A stretch of 64,000 bases of DNA from Brumimicrobium salinarum (GCF_002844555.1 NZ_PJNI01000015.1:1-64000); one strand, 5' to 3'; shown: positions 1-9,785, numbered from the stretch's first letter. The notes: generated from the letters alone by a model not told the origin. Numbers and translations are program-made.

Positions 1-23
1 GTGGGAGAGTAAGACGACGCCAC
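1..23 (+). rRNA. rrf: 5S rRNA, 3' end only
   Basis: The window begins with GTGGGAGAGTAAGACGACGC, which matches the conserved 3' end of 5S rRNA (the GAGAGTA-GnCG-CGCC arm that closes helix I/V). A hairpin terminator follows within ten bases, as expected for the end of an rRNA operon. Only about 23 bases are present, so the call rests on motif and context. Confidence 0.75.
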
Positions 24-28
24 TTTTT

Positions 29-64
29 TAAAACCTCATACATTTATTTGTGTGAGGTTTTTTA
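29..64 (+). terminator. rRNA operon terminator
   Basis: AAACCTCA (31-38) pairs with TGAGGTTT (53-60) across an AT-rich loop, and a T run follows. It sits directly behind the 5S end. Confidence 0.8.
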
Positions 65-124
65 GTTTATGGAGGTTTTGTATTTGTTCGTATAAGATAA
101 TTTGGTATTTTTAATCTCTAAATA

Positions 125-151
125 TTGAATACGTTACTTCTTTTAATTTTG
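125..151 (+). promoter_or_regulatory. Bacteroidota-type promoter
   Basis: TTG at 125-127 and TAATTTTG at 144-151 fit the TTG-N-TAnnTTTG pattern (spacing 16, slightly short). It would start transcription about 30 bases before the lipoprotein gene at 190. Confidence 0.45.
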
Positions 152-189
152 ATAACAGTATTAATCCTAATGTATAAAAATGTATAAAG

Positions 190-555
190 ATGAGAAACAT
201 TTCTATTTTTTTAAGCCTGACATTGTTTTTAATAATTTCTATTACTTCTGGTTGTAAAAAAGAAAGTATTGAACAAACAACAGGAGACCTTATTGTTAAC
301 GCAATAGATATCAATGGTACTCCATTAGATAATGAAACAGTTTATTTGTATAATAATGAGGCCGACTTTAATAATGTGATTTATTCCAAATCCCTAATAA
401 CAAATAGTAACGGCCGGGTAACATTTTTGAATTTAGTTCCTGGAGTTTATTATGTTGATTGTGATTTTGAAAATATGAATGGTGGAGTAACTACAATTAC
501 TGGCCAAGGTTCAGTTTCTAGCGGGTATGAAACGGAAATAACGATTCAGCCGTAG
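190..555 (+). CDS. Small lipoprotein with prealbumin-like (carboxypeptidase-regulatory type) domain
   Basis: A 121-residue predicted lipoprotein. Residues 1-22 form a signal peptide ending in the lipobox ITSGC, followed by KKES. The rest (about 33-120) has the pattern of a small beta-sandwich of the SpaA/carboxypeptidase-regulatory type: an opening GDLIVNAIDINGTPLDN strand, a GRVTFLNLVPGVYYVD core and a closing strand. Such domains are common in Bacteroidota surface proteins and say little about function. It is transcribed away from the rRNA operon, has its own likely promoter, and ends at a shared bidirectional terminator with the convergent SDR gene. Function unknown. Confidence 0.75.
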   Translation: MRNISIFLSLTLFLIISITSGCKKESIEQTTGDLIVNAIDINGTPLDNETVYLYNNEADFNNVIYSKSLITNSNGRVTFLNLVPGVYYVDCDFENMNGGVTTITGQGSVSSGYETEITIQP

Positions 556-593
556 TTACATTTTTTATAAAATTCTTTTCTGAAGAATGATCA

Positions 594-627
594 ACAAAAA
601 AGAGATAGTTTAATATCTCTTTTTTTG
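594..627. terminator. Bidirectional terminator
   Basis: AAAAAAGAGATA pairs with TATCTCTTTTTT around a five-base loop. The T run on one strand and A run on the other serve both the lipoprotein gene (+) and the SDR gene (-), which converge here. Confidence 0.8.
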
Positions 628-646
628 AGGACTTTTAAATACTTGT

Positions 647-1351
647 TTAAAAAGGATTTGTAGCATGTACAGTTACTTCAGGTATGTATGCTCTTCTATC
701 CATTTCTAAAGAGTTTACAATTGTTTTGGCAATATCGTAGGGTGTTAATTTATTCTCCTCTAAAGGACGCTCTTCTCTGTTTTGCTCATCTCCAAAAGCT
801 GTTGGAACCTCACTTGGATTTATTTGAATTACTCTAATATTATTTTTTCTTAATTCTCCTTGCCAGCATTGGGTCATACCTCTTAAAGCAAATTTTGAAG
901 ATGCATATATTGATCCGGTTGGATACCCCTTGATTGACGCCGTTGAAGCAACATTTATAATATCACCTTTATTTTGTTTAATAAACAATTTTGCAGCACC
1001 TTGTGCAACCATTGCGGCACCAAATACATTTACATCATATACTTTCTTTAATTCAGCTCTTGATAGTTCCGTTAATTCTTTTTTAATTCCAATTCCAGCA
1101 TTGTTTACTAATACATCTAAACCGTTAAATTCTTTTTGAATAAAAGCATATAACTCATCAATTTCTTCATCTTTAGTTACGTCACAATTAAATGAAGTTA
1201 CTCCTAATTTTTTAGCAACAGCTTCTGTTTTGGCATCGTCTCTTCCGGTAATGATTACCTCAGCACCTTTTTCCATACACATTTGTGCAGTTGCCTTTCC
1301 TAAACCAGAATTGCCACCTGTTATTAAAACAATTTTATCTTTTAAATTCAT
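647..1351 (-). CDS. Short-chain dehydrogenase/reductase (SDR)
   Basis: A 234-residue classical SDR, an NAD(P)-dependent oxidoreductase of the cytoplasm. The Rossmann motif TGGNSGLG is at residues 11-18, the NNAG motif at 83-86, the catalytic Ser near 136 and the YxxxK pair at Tyr149/Lys153. Length is normal for the family. The GRDD stretch after beta-2 suggests NADP preference, but this is inference. The substrate cannot be read from sequence; the closest general class is 3-ketoacyl reductase-like SDRs. The gene stands alone, with a long repeat-bearing gap upstream and a shared terminator downstream. Confidence 0.9.
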   Translation of the reverse strand: MNLKDKIVLITGGNSGLGKATAQMCMEKGAEVIITGRDDAKTEAVAKKLGVTSFNCDVTKDEEIDELYAFIQKEFNGLDVLVNNAGIGIKKELTELSRAELKKVYDVNVFGAAMVAQGAAKLFIKQNKGDIINVASTASIKGYPTGSIYASSKFALRGMTQCWQGELRKNNIRVIQINPSEVPTAFGDEQNREERPLEENKLTPYDIAKTIVNSLEMDRRAYIPEVTVHATNPF

Positions 1352-1424
1352 TATTTTATTTTTAGTAATTGATTTAAATATAAGAATATAATTGGGTTAC
1401 CAAGATAAGTCGTAATTATTTAAA

Positions 1425-1605
1425 AAGAGATTCCTCGTCGCCCCGAGTTCTCGGGACTCCATCGGAATGACAGGTGTTTGTTGGCTTTGGCGGGGTAAAA
1501 TTTGCTCAAGCTTTGCTTGAGCAAATTTTACCCCGAAGACCTCCTTATGAGCTGTCATTCCGATAGTTGTTAAAATCTAATATTTTAACAACTGAGGAAT
1601 CTCTT
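1425..1605. repeat. Nested palindromic intergenic repeat element
   Basis: A 181-bp element filling the SDR-sucD gap. The outer arms are AAGAGATTCCTC (1425-1436) and GAGGAATCTCTT (1594-1605). Inside lie ATCGGAATGACAG (1461-1473) paired with CTGTCATTCCGAT (1552-1564), and a perfect 21-bp hairpin (1491-1511 with 1515-1535, three-base loop). Two further perfect hairpins occur at 1442-1455 and 1566-1592. No ORF of note. A shorter relative sits at 14190-14237. It resembles REP/MITE-like elements of Bacteroidota. Confidence 0.8.
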
Positions 1606-1877
1606 CTTCCTTTTTTTGATAAAGTGTAACACTAGATAAAATTAATTGATATAGTTCTCGGCTGTAATTATTGAAAAAACATAACCTTAAAACTAGGATT
1701 AACAACCTAGCTTGGTAGCCCAGTAATATAATAATAGTTTTGTTTAAAATAGCGGAGAAGAATCTAAAAAACTTTATGTATTGAATTGTAATTGAGTTGT
1801 ATTAAATTTACCATACAAATAATTTAAAGTAGTAGGAGTTTTTGAAGGTCATTCAATTTAATGTTTGATTTTTTTTA

Positions 1878-1907
1878 ATCAAAAAAGGGAACCTTTTGGG
1901 CTCCCTT
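1878..1907 (-). terminator. sucD terminator
   Basis: On the minus strand AAGGGAGCCC pairs with GGTTCCCTT and is followed by TTTTTT. It lies just beyond the sucD stop codon. Confidence 0.8.
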
Positions 1908-1930
1908 ATCTTTAATCTTATCTATGGTTA

Positions 1931-2800
1931 TTACGATAACAATTCAGCCATTTTCTCACCAATTTTAGCTGGGGAATCAACTACGTGAACGCCACTTTCT
2001 CTTAGAATCTTTTTCTTGGCCTGAGCAGTATCATCAGCTCCACCTACAATAGCACCTGCGTGTCCCATTGTTCTTCCTGCTGGTGCTGTTTCTCCAGCAA
2101 TAAATCCAACCACAGGTTTAGTACCATTTTCTTTAATCCATTTTGCCGCTTTTGCTTCAAGATTACCTCCAATTTCACCAATCATTACGATTCCTTTTGT
2201 GTCAGGATCGTTCATTAATAACTCTACAGCTTCCTTGGTAGTGGTTCCAATAATTGGATCTCCACCAATTCCTATAGCAGTTGTAATACCTAATCCAGCT
2301 TTTACAACCTGATCTGCTGCTTCATAAGTTAAAGTACCTGATTTAGAAACGATTCCGACAGATCCTTTTTCAAAAACGAAACCAGGCATGATCCCTACTT
2401 TTGCTTCACCTGCTGTAATAACTCCAGGACAGTTGGGTCCAATTAAGGTACAATCATAAGCAGCAATATACTCTTTTGCTTTGATCATATCATTAACAGG
2501 AATTCCTTCTGTAATACAAATAATAACTTTTATTCCTGCGTTAGCAGCCTCCATTATAGCGTCTGCTGCAAATGCTGGTGGAACAAATATTATTGAAACA
2601 TTTGCTTCAACTTTATCTACTGCATCTTGAACCGTATTAAATACCGGTTTGTCAAGGTGAGTTTGTCCACCTTTTCCAGGTGTTACACCTCCAACTACAT
2701 TTGTGCCAAACTCAATCATTTGACCTGCGTGGAATGTTCCTTCACTTCCTGTGAATCCTTGTACGATTACTTTTGAATCTTTATTTACTAGTACGCTCAT
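1931..2800 (-). CDS. sucD: Succinyl-CoA ligase, alpha subunit
   Basis: Succinyl-CoA synthetase alpha chain, which with SucC interconverts succinyl-CoA and succinate with NTP formation in the TCA cycle. The 289-residue length is typical. The CoA-binding Rossmann domain covers roughly residues 1-130 ([17 protein letters not shown] at 121-126) and the ligase domain 150-289. The phosphorylated active-site His is His247 in GHAGAIVGG. No sucC is adjacent, which is common in Bacteroidota where the two genes are often apart. It has its own promoter (2833-2863) and terminator, so it is likely monocistronic. Confidence 0.97.
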   Translation of the reverse strand: MSVLVNKDSKVIVQGFTGSEGTFHAGQMIEFGTNVVGGVTPGKGGQTHLDKPVFNTVQDAVDKVEANVSIIFVPPAFAADAIMEAANAGIKVIICITEGIPVNDMIKAKEYIAAYDCTLIGPNCPGVITAGEAKVGIMPGFVFEKGSVGIVSKSGTLTYEAADQVVKAGLGITTAIGIGGDPIIGTTTKEAVELLMNDPDTKGIVMIGEIGGNLEAKAAKWIKENGTKPVVGFIAGETAPAGRTMGHAGAIVGGADDTAQAKKKILRESGVHVVDSPAKIGEKMAELLS

Positions 2801-2832
2801 TTTTTGCGGAATTTCTCTTGTTAATTATTGGC

Positions 2833-2863
2833 CAAAAATAGAGTTTACTGAGGTCAAAGACAA
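2833..2863 (-). promoter_or_regulatory. sucD promoter
   Basis: On the minus strand TTG (2863-2861), a 20-base spacer and TATTTTTG (2840-2833) fit the Bacteroidota -33/-7 consensus. The sucD start codon is about 30 bases downstream. Confidence 0.7.
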
Positions 2864-3015
2864 GTAAAAGACTTAAAAAATTTAAAATAGGACAGAAGAG
2901 CATCTCATAACATCTTTATTTACTTAGAGATATTGTATTAAGTAATCTCTCTGGCGTATTTGTGCTCTTGTACTTTTGTTTAGATTTAATTAAAGAAGAA
3001 AATAAGATAAATATG

Positions 3016-3047
3016 TTGTTGTACTAAATAATTTTATAGTATATTTG
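3016..3047 (+). promoter_or_regulatory. Strong Bacteroidota promoter facing no ORF
   Basis: TTG (3019-3021), an 18-base spacer and TATATTTG (3040-3047) form one of the best consensus promoters in the window. It points along the plus strand into a region with no coding sequence before the terminator at 3106-3144. Confidence 0.65.
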
Positions 3048-3053
3048 TAGCAG

Positions 3054-3144
3054 GTTATTTATTCATAGTGGATAATCTGGTTTTATAGTTTTAGCATGGT
3101 TTAAAAAAAAGAGGAAAAAGTGTTCAGCATTTTTTCCTCTTTTT
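3054..3144 (+). ncRNA. Candidate small RNA
   Basis: A short transcription unit is implied by the consensus promoter at 3016-3047 and a strong hairpin with T run at 3106-3144. The roughly 90-nt product has no ORF of meaningful length. The alternative is that the terminator serves only the subtilase gene on the minus strand and the promoter match is chance. The sequence alone cannot decide. Confidence 0.4.
3106..3144. terminator. Bidirectional terminator (subtilase / candidate sRNA)
   Basis: AAAAAGAGGAAAAA (3106-3119) pairs with TTTTTCCTCTTTTT (3131-3144). Both strands carry T runs after the stem, so it can end the minus-strand subtilase and any plus-strand transcript. Confidence 0.8.
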
Positions 3145-3149
3145 ATTTT

Positions 3150-6100
3150 TTATTGATGATTTATTCGAATTTTATCGATAAGAATTGAATCACCTTTATT
3201 ATTTCTTATTTGAATAAAATAGATGCCTGAGTTTAATTGATTCAAATCAAGACTTGTATTTACATCTCTCAAATCATACACTTCAATTAAAGCCCCTATA
3301 GTGTTGTAAATAAATGCTTTTTCTGCCTGACTTGCCCCTTTGTTAATAATTATCTGTTCACTTGCAGGGTTAGGGTATATTTTGATTGTTGTATTTTTCG
3401 AGTTGTTTGAAAGCGCAGCTTCTTGCTCAAAAACTTCTATAGCTTTACAAAGATTTACTGTATCACATGATGACTGTACTTTTAAACAAACTTCATATGT
3501 ACCTTCTTGGGGATAGGTATGTGAGGGGTTAATCTGCGTACTCGAATTGCCATCACCAAAATTCCAAATATAGGATGATCCATTAATAGAATTATTAATA
3601 AAGTTTACGTTTAAGTCTTGATTATCATGATCAAAATCGGCAATTAATGTTGGATTTGGATTTTGAGAATTTTGAAGTGAATAGTTTTTGGTGATTGAGC
3701 ATCCTTCAAAATCGGTTACAATAATATCATACGTTCCCATCCCTATATTATTCCAAAGATTGTTTGAAGGCCCATTTACCCATTGATAGGTGAAGTTTGA
3801 ACTTCCCGAAGCATGTACATCAATCGAACCGTCGGCTAAATTAGGACATGAAGGAGGTACTATTGTTTCACTAAGTGTTAATTCCTTTTCAAAATTAAGT
3901 TCAAAATAGATAGTTGTATCACAGGTGTTTTGGTCAGAAATATTTACAAAAAGGTTGTCAGCAGATAAATTATTAATATTTGCTGTTGTACTACCATTAT
4001 TCCATGTATAGGTGTAAGGTCCATTTACTCCTGTAACATTTAATGCTATTGAACCATCGTTCACACCTTGACAAGTTGGGTTGTTAACACTTGATGTAAC
4101 AGACATACCGCAAATATTTCCTGATGTAATGTTCACGCAATAGTCTTCTATTTCTCCTGAATTGAAACTACCACATACATCGGGTAAATCAAGCGTATTA
4201 TAACCTTGAAACGACATTTGTATTCTCATTCTCGTTTTCCCAAGTTGCGCAGTAGGTGGAACAGTAAAAAGATCAGTAATACTACTTGTTGCTGGTGTTA
4301 CCTGATCGTAAATGATCTCAGTGTTATCAAACACACCATCTTGATTTTCATCAAGCCAAATTTTGTAATAAACTTCCAAAGGTTGACCTTCAAATCCTGG
4401 TGTAAGCGTAAAACTATTAGTTGTATTTCGACTAAGCTGAATTGTAAAATCATTAAAGTAATATCCGTTATTATTTCCTGTTGTAAACTGTTGTCCGTTT
4501 ATCTCAAATGATTCATTCCATTCACTTTGCTTGCCTAAAATAACTTCAGGGTTGTCACCATTATTTATAGCATTCATTAGAATTGTACCATCACTTTGTG
4601 AAATCATGACTGCAGGAATAATGATACTGTTATTTGTCCCACCCATTTCAATTGGGGCTGTTGAGACATTATTAATAACGATGACTGCCAAGGCTCCTGC
4701 ATTTTGCGCGTTTAAAACTTTGTCTGTAAAGTTGCATGAACCGCGATACACAACAGCGATATTTCCATTTATATCAAGAGCATTTATTAATGGGGCACAC
4801 CCTTCGTTAGAATTTGCCGTTCCATCATCAACCAAGATTAACTCACCATAATTATAACCATTTTCTATATCTCCTCCAAAATTGCTTGTAGGTGTAAAAG
4901 CATAGTTACCTGAAATACTTGCAGGTTTTGTTAATAATAAGGATGTAGCTGGATTAACCGCTAATGCATTACAATAATTCAGATCAATACAGTTTCCACA
5001 TCCCGATGTAGTGAATGCTTTTGTTATGGATTGCGTACTTATTTCATTCTGACAATAAGCTGTGAGATAATACTCATAGTTCGTACAGCTTAACAAACTC
5101 GGAATAGTAAAAGAATTTCCTGTGATCATGTATTCATTCCAATTACCGGAGCCAGCAACTTGAATACTTAATTTTACGCTGTCTGTTATAGGTTCAATGT
5201 CAAATGTAATATGTGCATCATTTTCATTAATTACATTTGTAGTGATGTTACTCGGAATAGAACAAGAATTACATACATCTGCCATAAGTAAATCTAGTGA
5301 GTTTTTCGCATTAATTCTTCCTCCTGAAATGGTCCGTGCTATTAAGTGATTGTTTTGATCCACACCATCATAAAGTGCGTTTCTAACAATATCAGCAGTT
5401 GATTGTGGATTCGATATAGCCATTGATTCTAGATCAGAACAGGGAATACTATACATCAATCCAATCAGTCCCGCTGTCAAAGGACATGCAAAAGAGGTTC
5501 CGCTTGTTGAGGTGTATCCATTGTTGGAAGCTGTGGTATATATTCCCGATCCAGGAGCAGCAACATTTATTGTTTGATTACCATATCCAGCAAAATCAAT
5601 AACATCAAACTGATTAGATGCGGTAACGCCTATCATGTAATCACTCGCACACCCTGTAGGAACATCACCCCAAATATCTACATCTTGATCCTGATTTGTT
5701 GTCGCACCAACATTTAAAATTCCAGCCATTCCTAGGTCATCATAATAGCTACACCAAATAGGAAAATCATTGGGATCACTGCCGTCAGAACCCCAAGATG
5801 CACTTGTTGCAACTACAAAAGCACCGCGTGCTCCATTGGTTTGATTCCAAAGTTCTCTTGCGCTAAGCGCATAATTGTAAGCCTCTATGATATTGGCTTC
5901 AGTGTATGGGTTTGCGTATCCAGCAATATCCATAATTTTAATGTCCCAATTGATGCCAGAAACACCTTGATTATTATTGCCTTTTGCGCCAATCATTCCA
6001 GCGCAACTAGTACCATGGCTCCCAGCTCCAATGTCATCTGATTGTGTTGAAACATTCCAACCATTGTAATCATCTATATAACCATTTCCATCGTCATCAA

Positions 6101-6625
6101 TGCCGTTATTTGGAATTTCAGCTGTATTTATCCACCTATTATCTTTTAAATCATCATGGTTGATTATGTCAGCACTTTCAATCAAAGCGACAACAATATC
6201 ATGACCGCTAGGTGTTTGTCCTCCAGTTGTGATCTCCCAAGCTAGTTCTGAATCAATATTTTCATGTTGCCACTGACTACTATATAAGGGGTCATTTGGT
6301 GCAGCTCTTAATTCAATTTCACGATTGGGTTGAACATAAAGTACCTGCCTCACTTTTTGATTTCCGCAATAACCGTTTCAAGGTTAACTTGATTTGTATC
6401 AAATTTTAAAAGCCAAATATCTGACTGTGGAGAAAGCACCCTATCAATTTTAACGTTAAAATGTTGTGGTATAGATTTTAAAATGTAGGTTGGGTTTTTA
6501 TCATCCAGCATACGAACCATTACTTCATTTTTTATCGCTGATTTTGATTCTCTCACCTGTCCCAGTGCGGTATTAATAAATAATATAAATAAACCAAAAA
6601 ATGAAAGAATGAAAGATTTTAACAT
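3150..6625 (-). CDS. Secreted S8 subtilase-like protein with PA, GEVED, PKD and T9SS type A domains (frameshifted)
   Basis: A large secreted protein exported by the type IX system. The start is taken as ATG 6625, giving signal peptide MLKSFILSFFGLFILFINTA ending ALGQ, then a propeptide. The frame breaks at a five-A run (T5 on plus at 6354-6358): one frame stops TGA at 6350-6352 and the rest continues in the -1 frame. Numbered from GTG 6353, the S8 domain covers about 30-350 with His113 (SHGTSCAG), oxyanion Asn220 and Ser287 (GTSFACP). The position of the catalytic Asp holds Glu59 (VALIESAD). Then come an FnIII-like segment (360-450), PA domain (455-600), a GEVED-like segment, two SprB-like repeats, PKD (about 905-980) and a C-terminal T9SS type A signal. 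No partner gene is adjacent. Confidence 0.85.
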
Positions 6626-6911
6626 GTGAATCGAAAGTTGCTTAAAATTGAAATGTACGCATGCAATATAATGTAATTTCGTGAAAATAACATGTTTTAT
6701 TAATGACAAAATACTATTTTTCAAAGCTGTTTTAAAAAAAATAAGCATGACCTGTGGCATACCACATGACTTTAAAACTAAAGTATTTATAAGTTTATGG
6801 TTAAAGCCAGTTAATTTTTACAATTCAGATTGCGGAAAATGACACTTTATTTTAAATCAAAATAATTATAAGACGAATAAGTCCTGTGGGTAATTTAAAA
6901 GAAGAAATTTC

Positions 6912-6919
6912 TATATTTG
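6912..6919 (+). promoter_or_regulatory. -7 element of the glycosyltransferase gene
   Basis: TATATTTG ends seven bases before the ATG at 6927, implying a leaderless or almost leaderless mRNA. The -33 TTG is not clear. Confidence 0.55.
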
Positions 6920-6926
6920 TTTTTGT

Positions 6927-7886
6927 ATGTCAGAAAATATTGAAATATCAATTGTAGTTCCTCTTTTCGATGAGGAAGAATCTTTGCCTGAATTGCATAA
7001 ATGGATTCAATCAGTAATGAATGAAAATAACTTTACTTATGAAATTATTTTTGTTGATGATGGAAGTAAGGATCATTCATGGAAAGTAATTGAAGATCTT
7101 AAAATAGCAGATCCTTTTGTTAGAGGAATTAAATTCCAACGAAACTATGGCAAAAGTGCAGCGCTCCAAAAGGGGTTTGAAGCTGTAGTAGGAACATACG
7201 TTATTACAATGGACGCTGACTTGCAGGATTCACCGGAGGAAATACCAGAAATGGTAAGAATGATTAAAGAAGAAGACCTTGATATGGTTTCTGGCTGGAA
7301 GAAAAAGCGATATGATCCACTTTCAAAAACTATTCCTACGAAATTATATAATTGGACAGCCAGAAAACTTACTGGGATATATCTACACGATTTTAATTGT
7401 GGTTTAAAAGCTTATCGGCAAGTTGTTGTAAAAAGCATCGAAATTTATGGGGATATGCACCGTTATATTCCAGCATTGGCAAAATATTCAGGATTTAACC
7501 AAATTGGTGAGAAGGTTGTGCAGCATCAAGCTCGGAAATTCGGAAAAACCAAATTTGGGTTGAATCGCTTTATGAATGGCCCGCTTGATTTACTTTCTGT
7601 TGTTTTTATCGGAAAGTTTGGTAAAAAACCGATGCACTTTTTTGGTGCAATAGGAACTTTGCTTTTTATCATTGGATTTGCTTTTGCCCTATACTTAGGT
7701 ATAGATAAAATTGTAAGCTATTTTTCAGATCATCTTTCTCCACTCATCGCACAACGAACAGAGTTTTACATTGCATTAACTGCTATGATTATTGGAAGTC
7801 AATTCTTTTTAGCTGGCTTTATTGCAGAATTAATCGGAAGAAATTCTTCATCAAGAAACAATTACTTAATAGAGAAAGAGCTTTAA
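6927..7886 (+). CDS. Family 2 glycosyltransferase, DPM1/GtrB-like
   Basis: A membrane-anchored polyprenyl-phosphate glycosyltransferase (319 residues). The GT-A fold runs from residue 5 to about 225: VVPLFDEEESLPEL, VDDGSKDHS at 43-51, metal-binding DAD at 96-98, and the QDSPEEIPEM stretch typical of dolichol-phosphate mannosyltransferase relatives. Two C-terminal transmembrane helices lie at about 235-258 and 282-306, as in GtrB. Such enzymes load a sugar onto undecaprenyl phosphate for envelope glycan work; donor and acceptor are not readable here. It is monocistronic by spacing. The start is supported by the -7 box immediately upstream. Confidence 0.9.
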   Translation: MSENIEISIVVPLFDEEESLPELHKWIQSVMNENNFTYEIIFVDDGSKDHSWKVIEDLKIADPFVRGIKFQRNYGKSAALQKGFEAVVGTYVITMDADLQDSPEEIPEMVRMIKEEDLDMVSGWKKKRYDPLSKTIPTKLYNWTARKLTGIYLHDFNCGLKAYRQVVVKSIEIYGDMHRYIPALAKYSGFNQIGEKVVQHQARKFGKTKFGLNRFMNGPLDLLSVVFIGKFGKKPMHFFGAIGTLLFIIGFAFALYLGIDKIVSYFSDHLSPLIAQRTEFYIALTAMIIGSQFFLAGFIAELIGRNSSSRNNYLIEKEL

Positions 7887-8027
7887 CAAATAAGAATAGT
7901 AAATGTGAGTTACATTTCTTAAATAATGTAATTTTTAATTGGTAATTGCGTTATAAAAAATAGGAATTGCTTCTTTTAATCAATGATGGAATGCTTTTTG
8001 ACTTTTCTTTTAAAACAACTATAACGT

Positions 8028-8831
8028 ATGATTGAACTATTTAAAAAAACATATTCTATGTATAATTTTAAACCCTTTTATATTATTTTAATTCTTAGCT
8101 TTTCTTTTACCTCCTTTAATATCAATGCCCAGAGAAATCAAATAGATAGTCAAGGTAGGAAACAAGGTGAATGGGTTAAGTTTTATGAGAATTCATCTGT
8201 TGTAAGGTATAAGGGTCAATTTAAAGATGATGAACCCATCGGTAAATTTGTTTATTATTATCCATCGAACAGTGTTAGAACTATTATGATTCATGATAAA
8301 GGGAGTAATCGAACAGAAGCTTTCTTTTATCATGAGAATGAAGAGTTGATAGCGCATGGAATTTATAGGGACAAGAAAAAAGACAGTGTTTGGACGCATT
8401 TTTTACCTACGGGACATTATAGCTATACTGAAACTTATCGCAATGATAAACTAAATGGTAAACGAATAACTTTTTATGGTCCAGAAGTGACAGATACGAA
8501 AACCAAAATAGTTTTACGAGAAGCAAATTATAAAAATGGTCGTTTGAATGGTCCTTACATGTCGTACTTTCCAGATGGTGTAAAAAAGGAGAAAGGACAA
8601 TATAAAAACGGTGTTCGTGACGGAGTCATAGAAAAATATCACCCGAATGGTAAAATCATGATAAAGGAAAGGTGGAAAAACAGAACAAAACATGGCTGGT
8701 GGAAAACCTATGATGAAAGTGGAAAGGAATTAGGTAGAAAATATTATTACAAAGGAGAAAGCTTAGAAGGAAAAAAGCTTGAGGAACATTTGCAAGACTT
8801 AAAATCACGCGGAGTTAATCCAAATCAATGA
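8028..8831 (+). CDS. Secreted MORN-like repeat protein (YwqK family)
   Basis: A 267-residue protein built of repeats of the MORN/YwqK type, for example GEWVKFYENSSVVRYKGQFK, GRLNGPYMSYFPDGVKKEKG and GVRDGVIEKYHPNGK. The more likely start is Met11 (8058), which gives a clean signal peptide MYNFKPFYIILILSFSFTSF ending NINAQ; the listed start adds ten hydrophilic residues. Families like this are often annotated as toxin-antitoxin system YwqK antitoxin, but the extracytoplasmic location and lack of a toxin gene make that name misleading. Seven bases separate it from the next gene, so the two form an operon. Role unknown, probably envelope-linked. Confidence 0.8.
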   Translation: MIELFKKTYSMYNFKPFYIILILSFSFTSFNINAQRNQIDSQGRKQGEWVKFYENSSVVRYKGQFKDDEPIGKFVYYYPSNSVRTIMIHDKGSNRTEAFFYHENEELIAHGIYRDKKKDSVWTHFLPTGHYSYTETYRNDKLNGKRITFYGPEVTDTKTKIVLREANYKNGRLNGPYMSYFPDGVKKEKGQYKNGVRDGVIEKYHPNGKIMIKERWKNRTKHGWWKTYDESGKELGRKYYYKGESLEGKKLEEHLQDLKSRGVNPNQ

Positions 8832-8838
8832 TTGGAGT

Positions 8839-9507
8839 ATGAATAGAAGCTTTTGGATATTGTTTACCATTATTTTGTTTGCATCGTGTAAATCAAAAGA
8901 AAAAGTAGACTTTGGCTATGATTATTTCCCGATGCAAGAGGGACATTTCGTAATATATAACGTAATGGAAGTTTTTCACGATGTTAACTTAAGTCCGCAA
9001 CACGATACACTTCGCTATAAACTAAGAACAGAGATCGGTGAAATAATCATAGATAATTCTGGAAGGCAAGCCAGAAAATATATTCAATCTAAGTATCATC
9101 CAATTAATGACTCATTATTAGAAAAACGTGTTTGGACTAGGATTATTGATGAAGGGAGGGGAGAAGTGGTTGAAGAAAATCAAAGAAAAATTCGTTTGAC
9201 TTTTGCAGTAAAGAAAGATAGGCAATGGGATGTAAATGCTTTTAATATACTACCACAAAACATTGTGCACATTGAAGATGTCGATAAAGAACGGAGGTTT
9301 GACAATTTAGAATTCGAGTCAACATCTAAAATTTCTTATGAGGATTTCTTTTCTTTAGTTGACTATCGCATGAAGTATGAAGTTTATGCAAAAGGTGTTG
9401 GCCTTGTTAAGCGTAGCTTTAAAGATTTGAGCATCCAAAACTTTGATACATTAGATATTGTTCAGGGGACTGAGATTCATTATGATGTTATTCAATTTGG
9501 GAATTAA
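8839..9507 (+). CDS. Lipoprotein of unknown function
   Basis: A 222-residue predicted lipoprotein with signal peptide and lipobox LFASC (Cys17), followed by KSKEKVDFGYDYFPMQEGHF. The opening 'yfP-l-xGxxxxY-xv' pattern occurs in many Bacteroidota outer-envelope lipoproteins of unknown role. The rest is predicted beta-rich. It follows the MORN-like gene by seven bases and probably shares its mRNA; the two may act together at the outer membrane. No catalytic motif is visible. Confidence 0.7.
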   Translation: MNRSFWILFTIILFASCKSKEKVDFGYDYFPMQEGHFVIYNVMEVFHDVNLSPQHDTLRYKLRTEIGEIIIDNSGRQARKYIQSKYHPINDSLLEKRVWTRIIDEGRGEVVEENQRKIRLTFAVKKDRQWDVNAFNILPQNIVHIEDVDKERRFDNLEFESTSKISYEDFFSLVDYRMKYEVYAKGVGLVKRSFKDLSIQNFDTLDIVQGTEIHYDVIQFGN

Positions 9508-9708
9508 GTGCAAACCAGAATCTTAAATCAATCAAATTTACGCATAAGATTTTTGTTATGATCGAAGTAAAACATTAATAACCTATGGCTAGTTACTAAT
9601 TATGCTAATAAAATTTTATCCATAAACATAATGATAGAATGTTGCCTTGCCTATAAGTGTGTGTAGATTAAGTGATTAAAAGAAGTAAGTTAAAAAACAC
9701 CTGAAAAG

Positions 9709-9740
9709 TTGTATTTATTTCTAGAATTCCTTTATATTTG
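9709..9740 (+). promoter_or_regulatory. Promoter of the rpmB-rpmG operon
   Basis: TTG at 9709-9711, 21-base spacer and TATATTTG at 9733-9740 fit the consensus. It leaves an unusually long leader of about 125 bases before rpmB. Confidence 0.7.
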
Positions 9741-9785
9741 CGCCTCATTAACGAAGAAATTGTTTTTTTTAAAGAAATAAATAAA

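Noticed and set aside
4206-4851. Plus-strand ORFs antisense to the subtilase
   Set aside because: They are shadows of the real minus-strand frame with no protein-like composition.
8028-8831. Toxin-antitoxin antitoxin YwqK
   Set aside because: It has a signal peptide and no toxin neighbour; the name only reflects the MORN-like repeat family.
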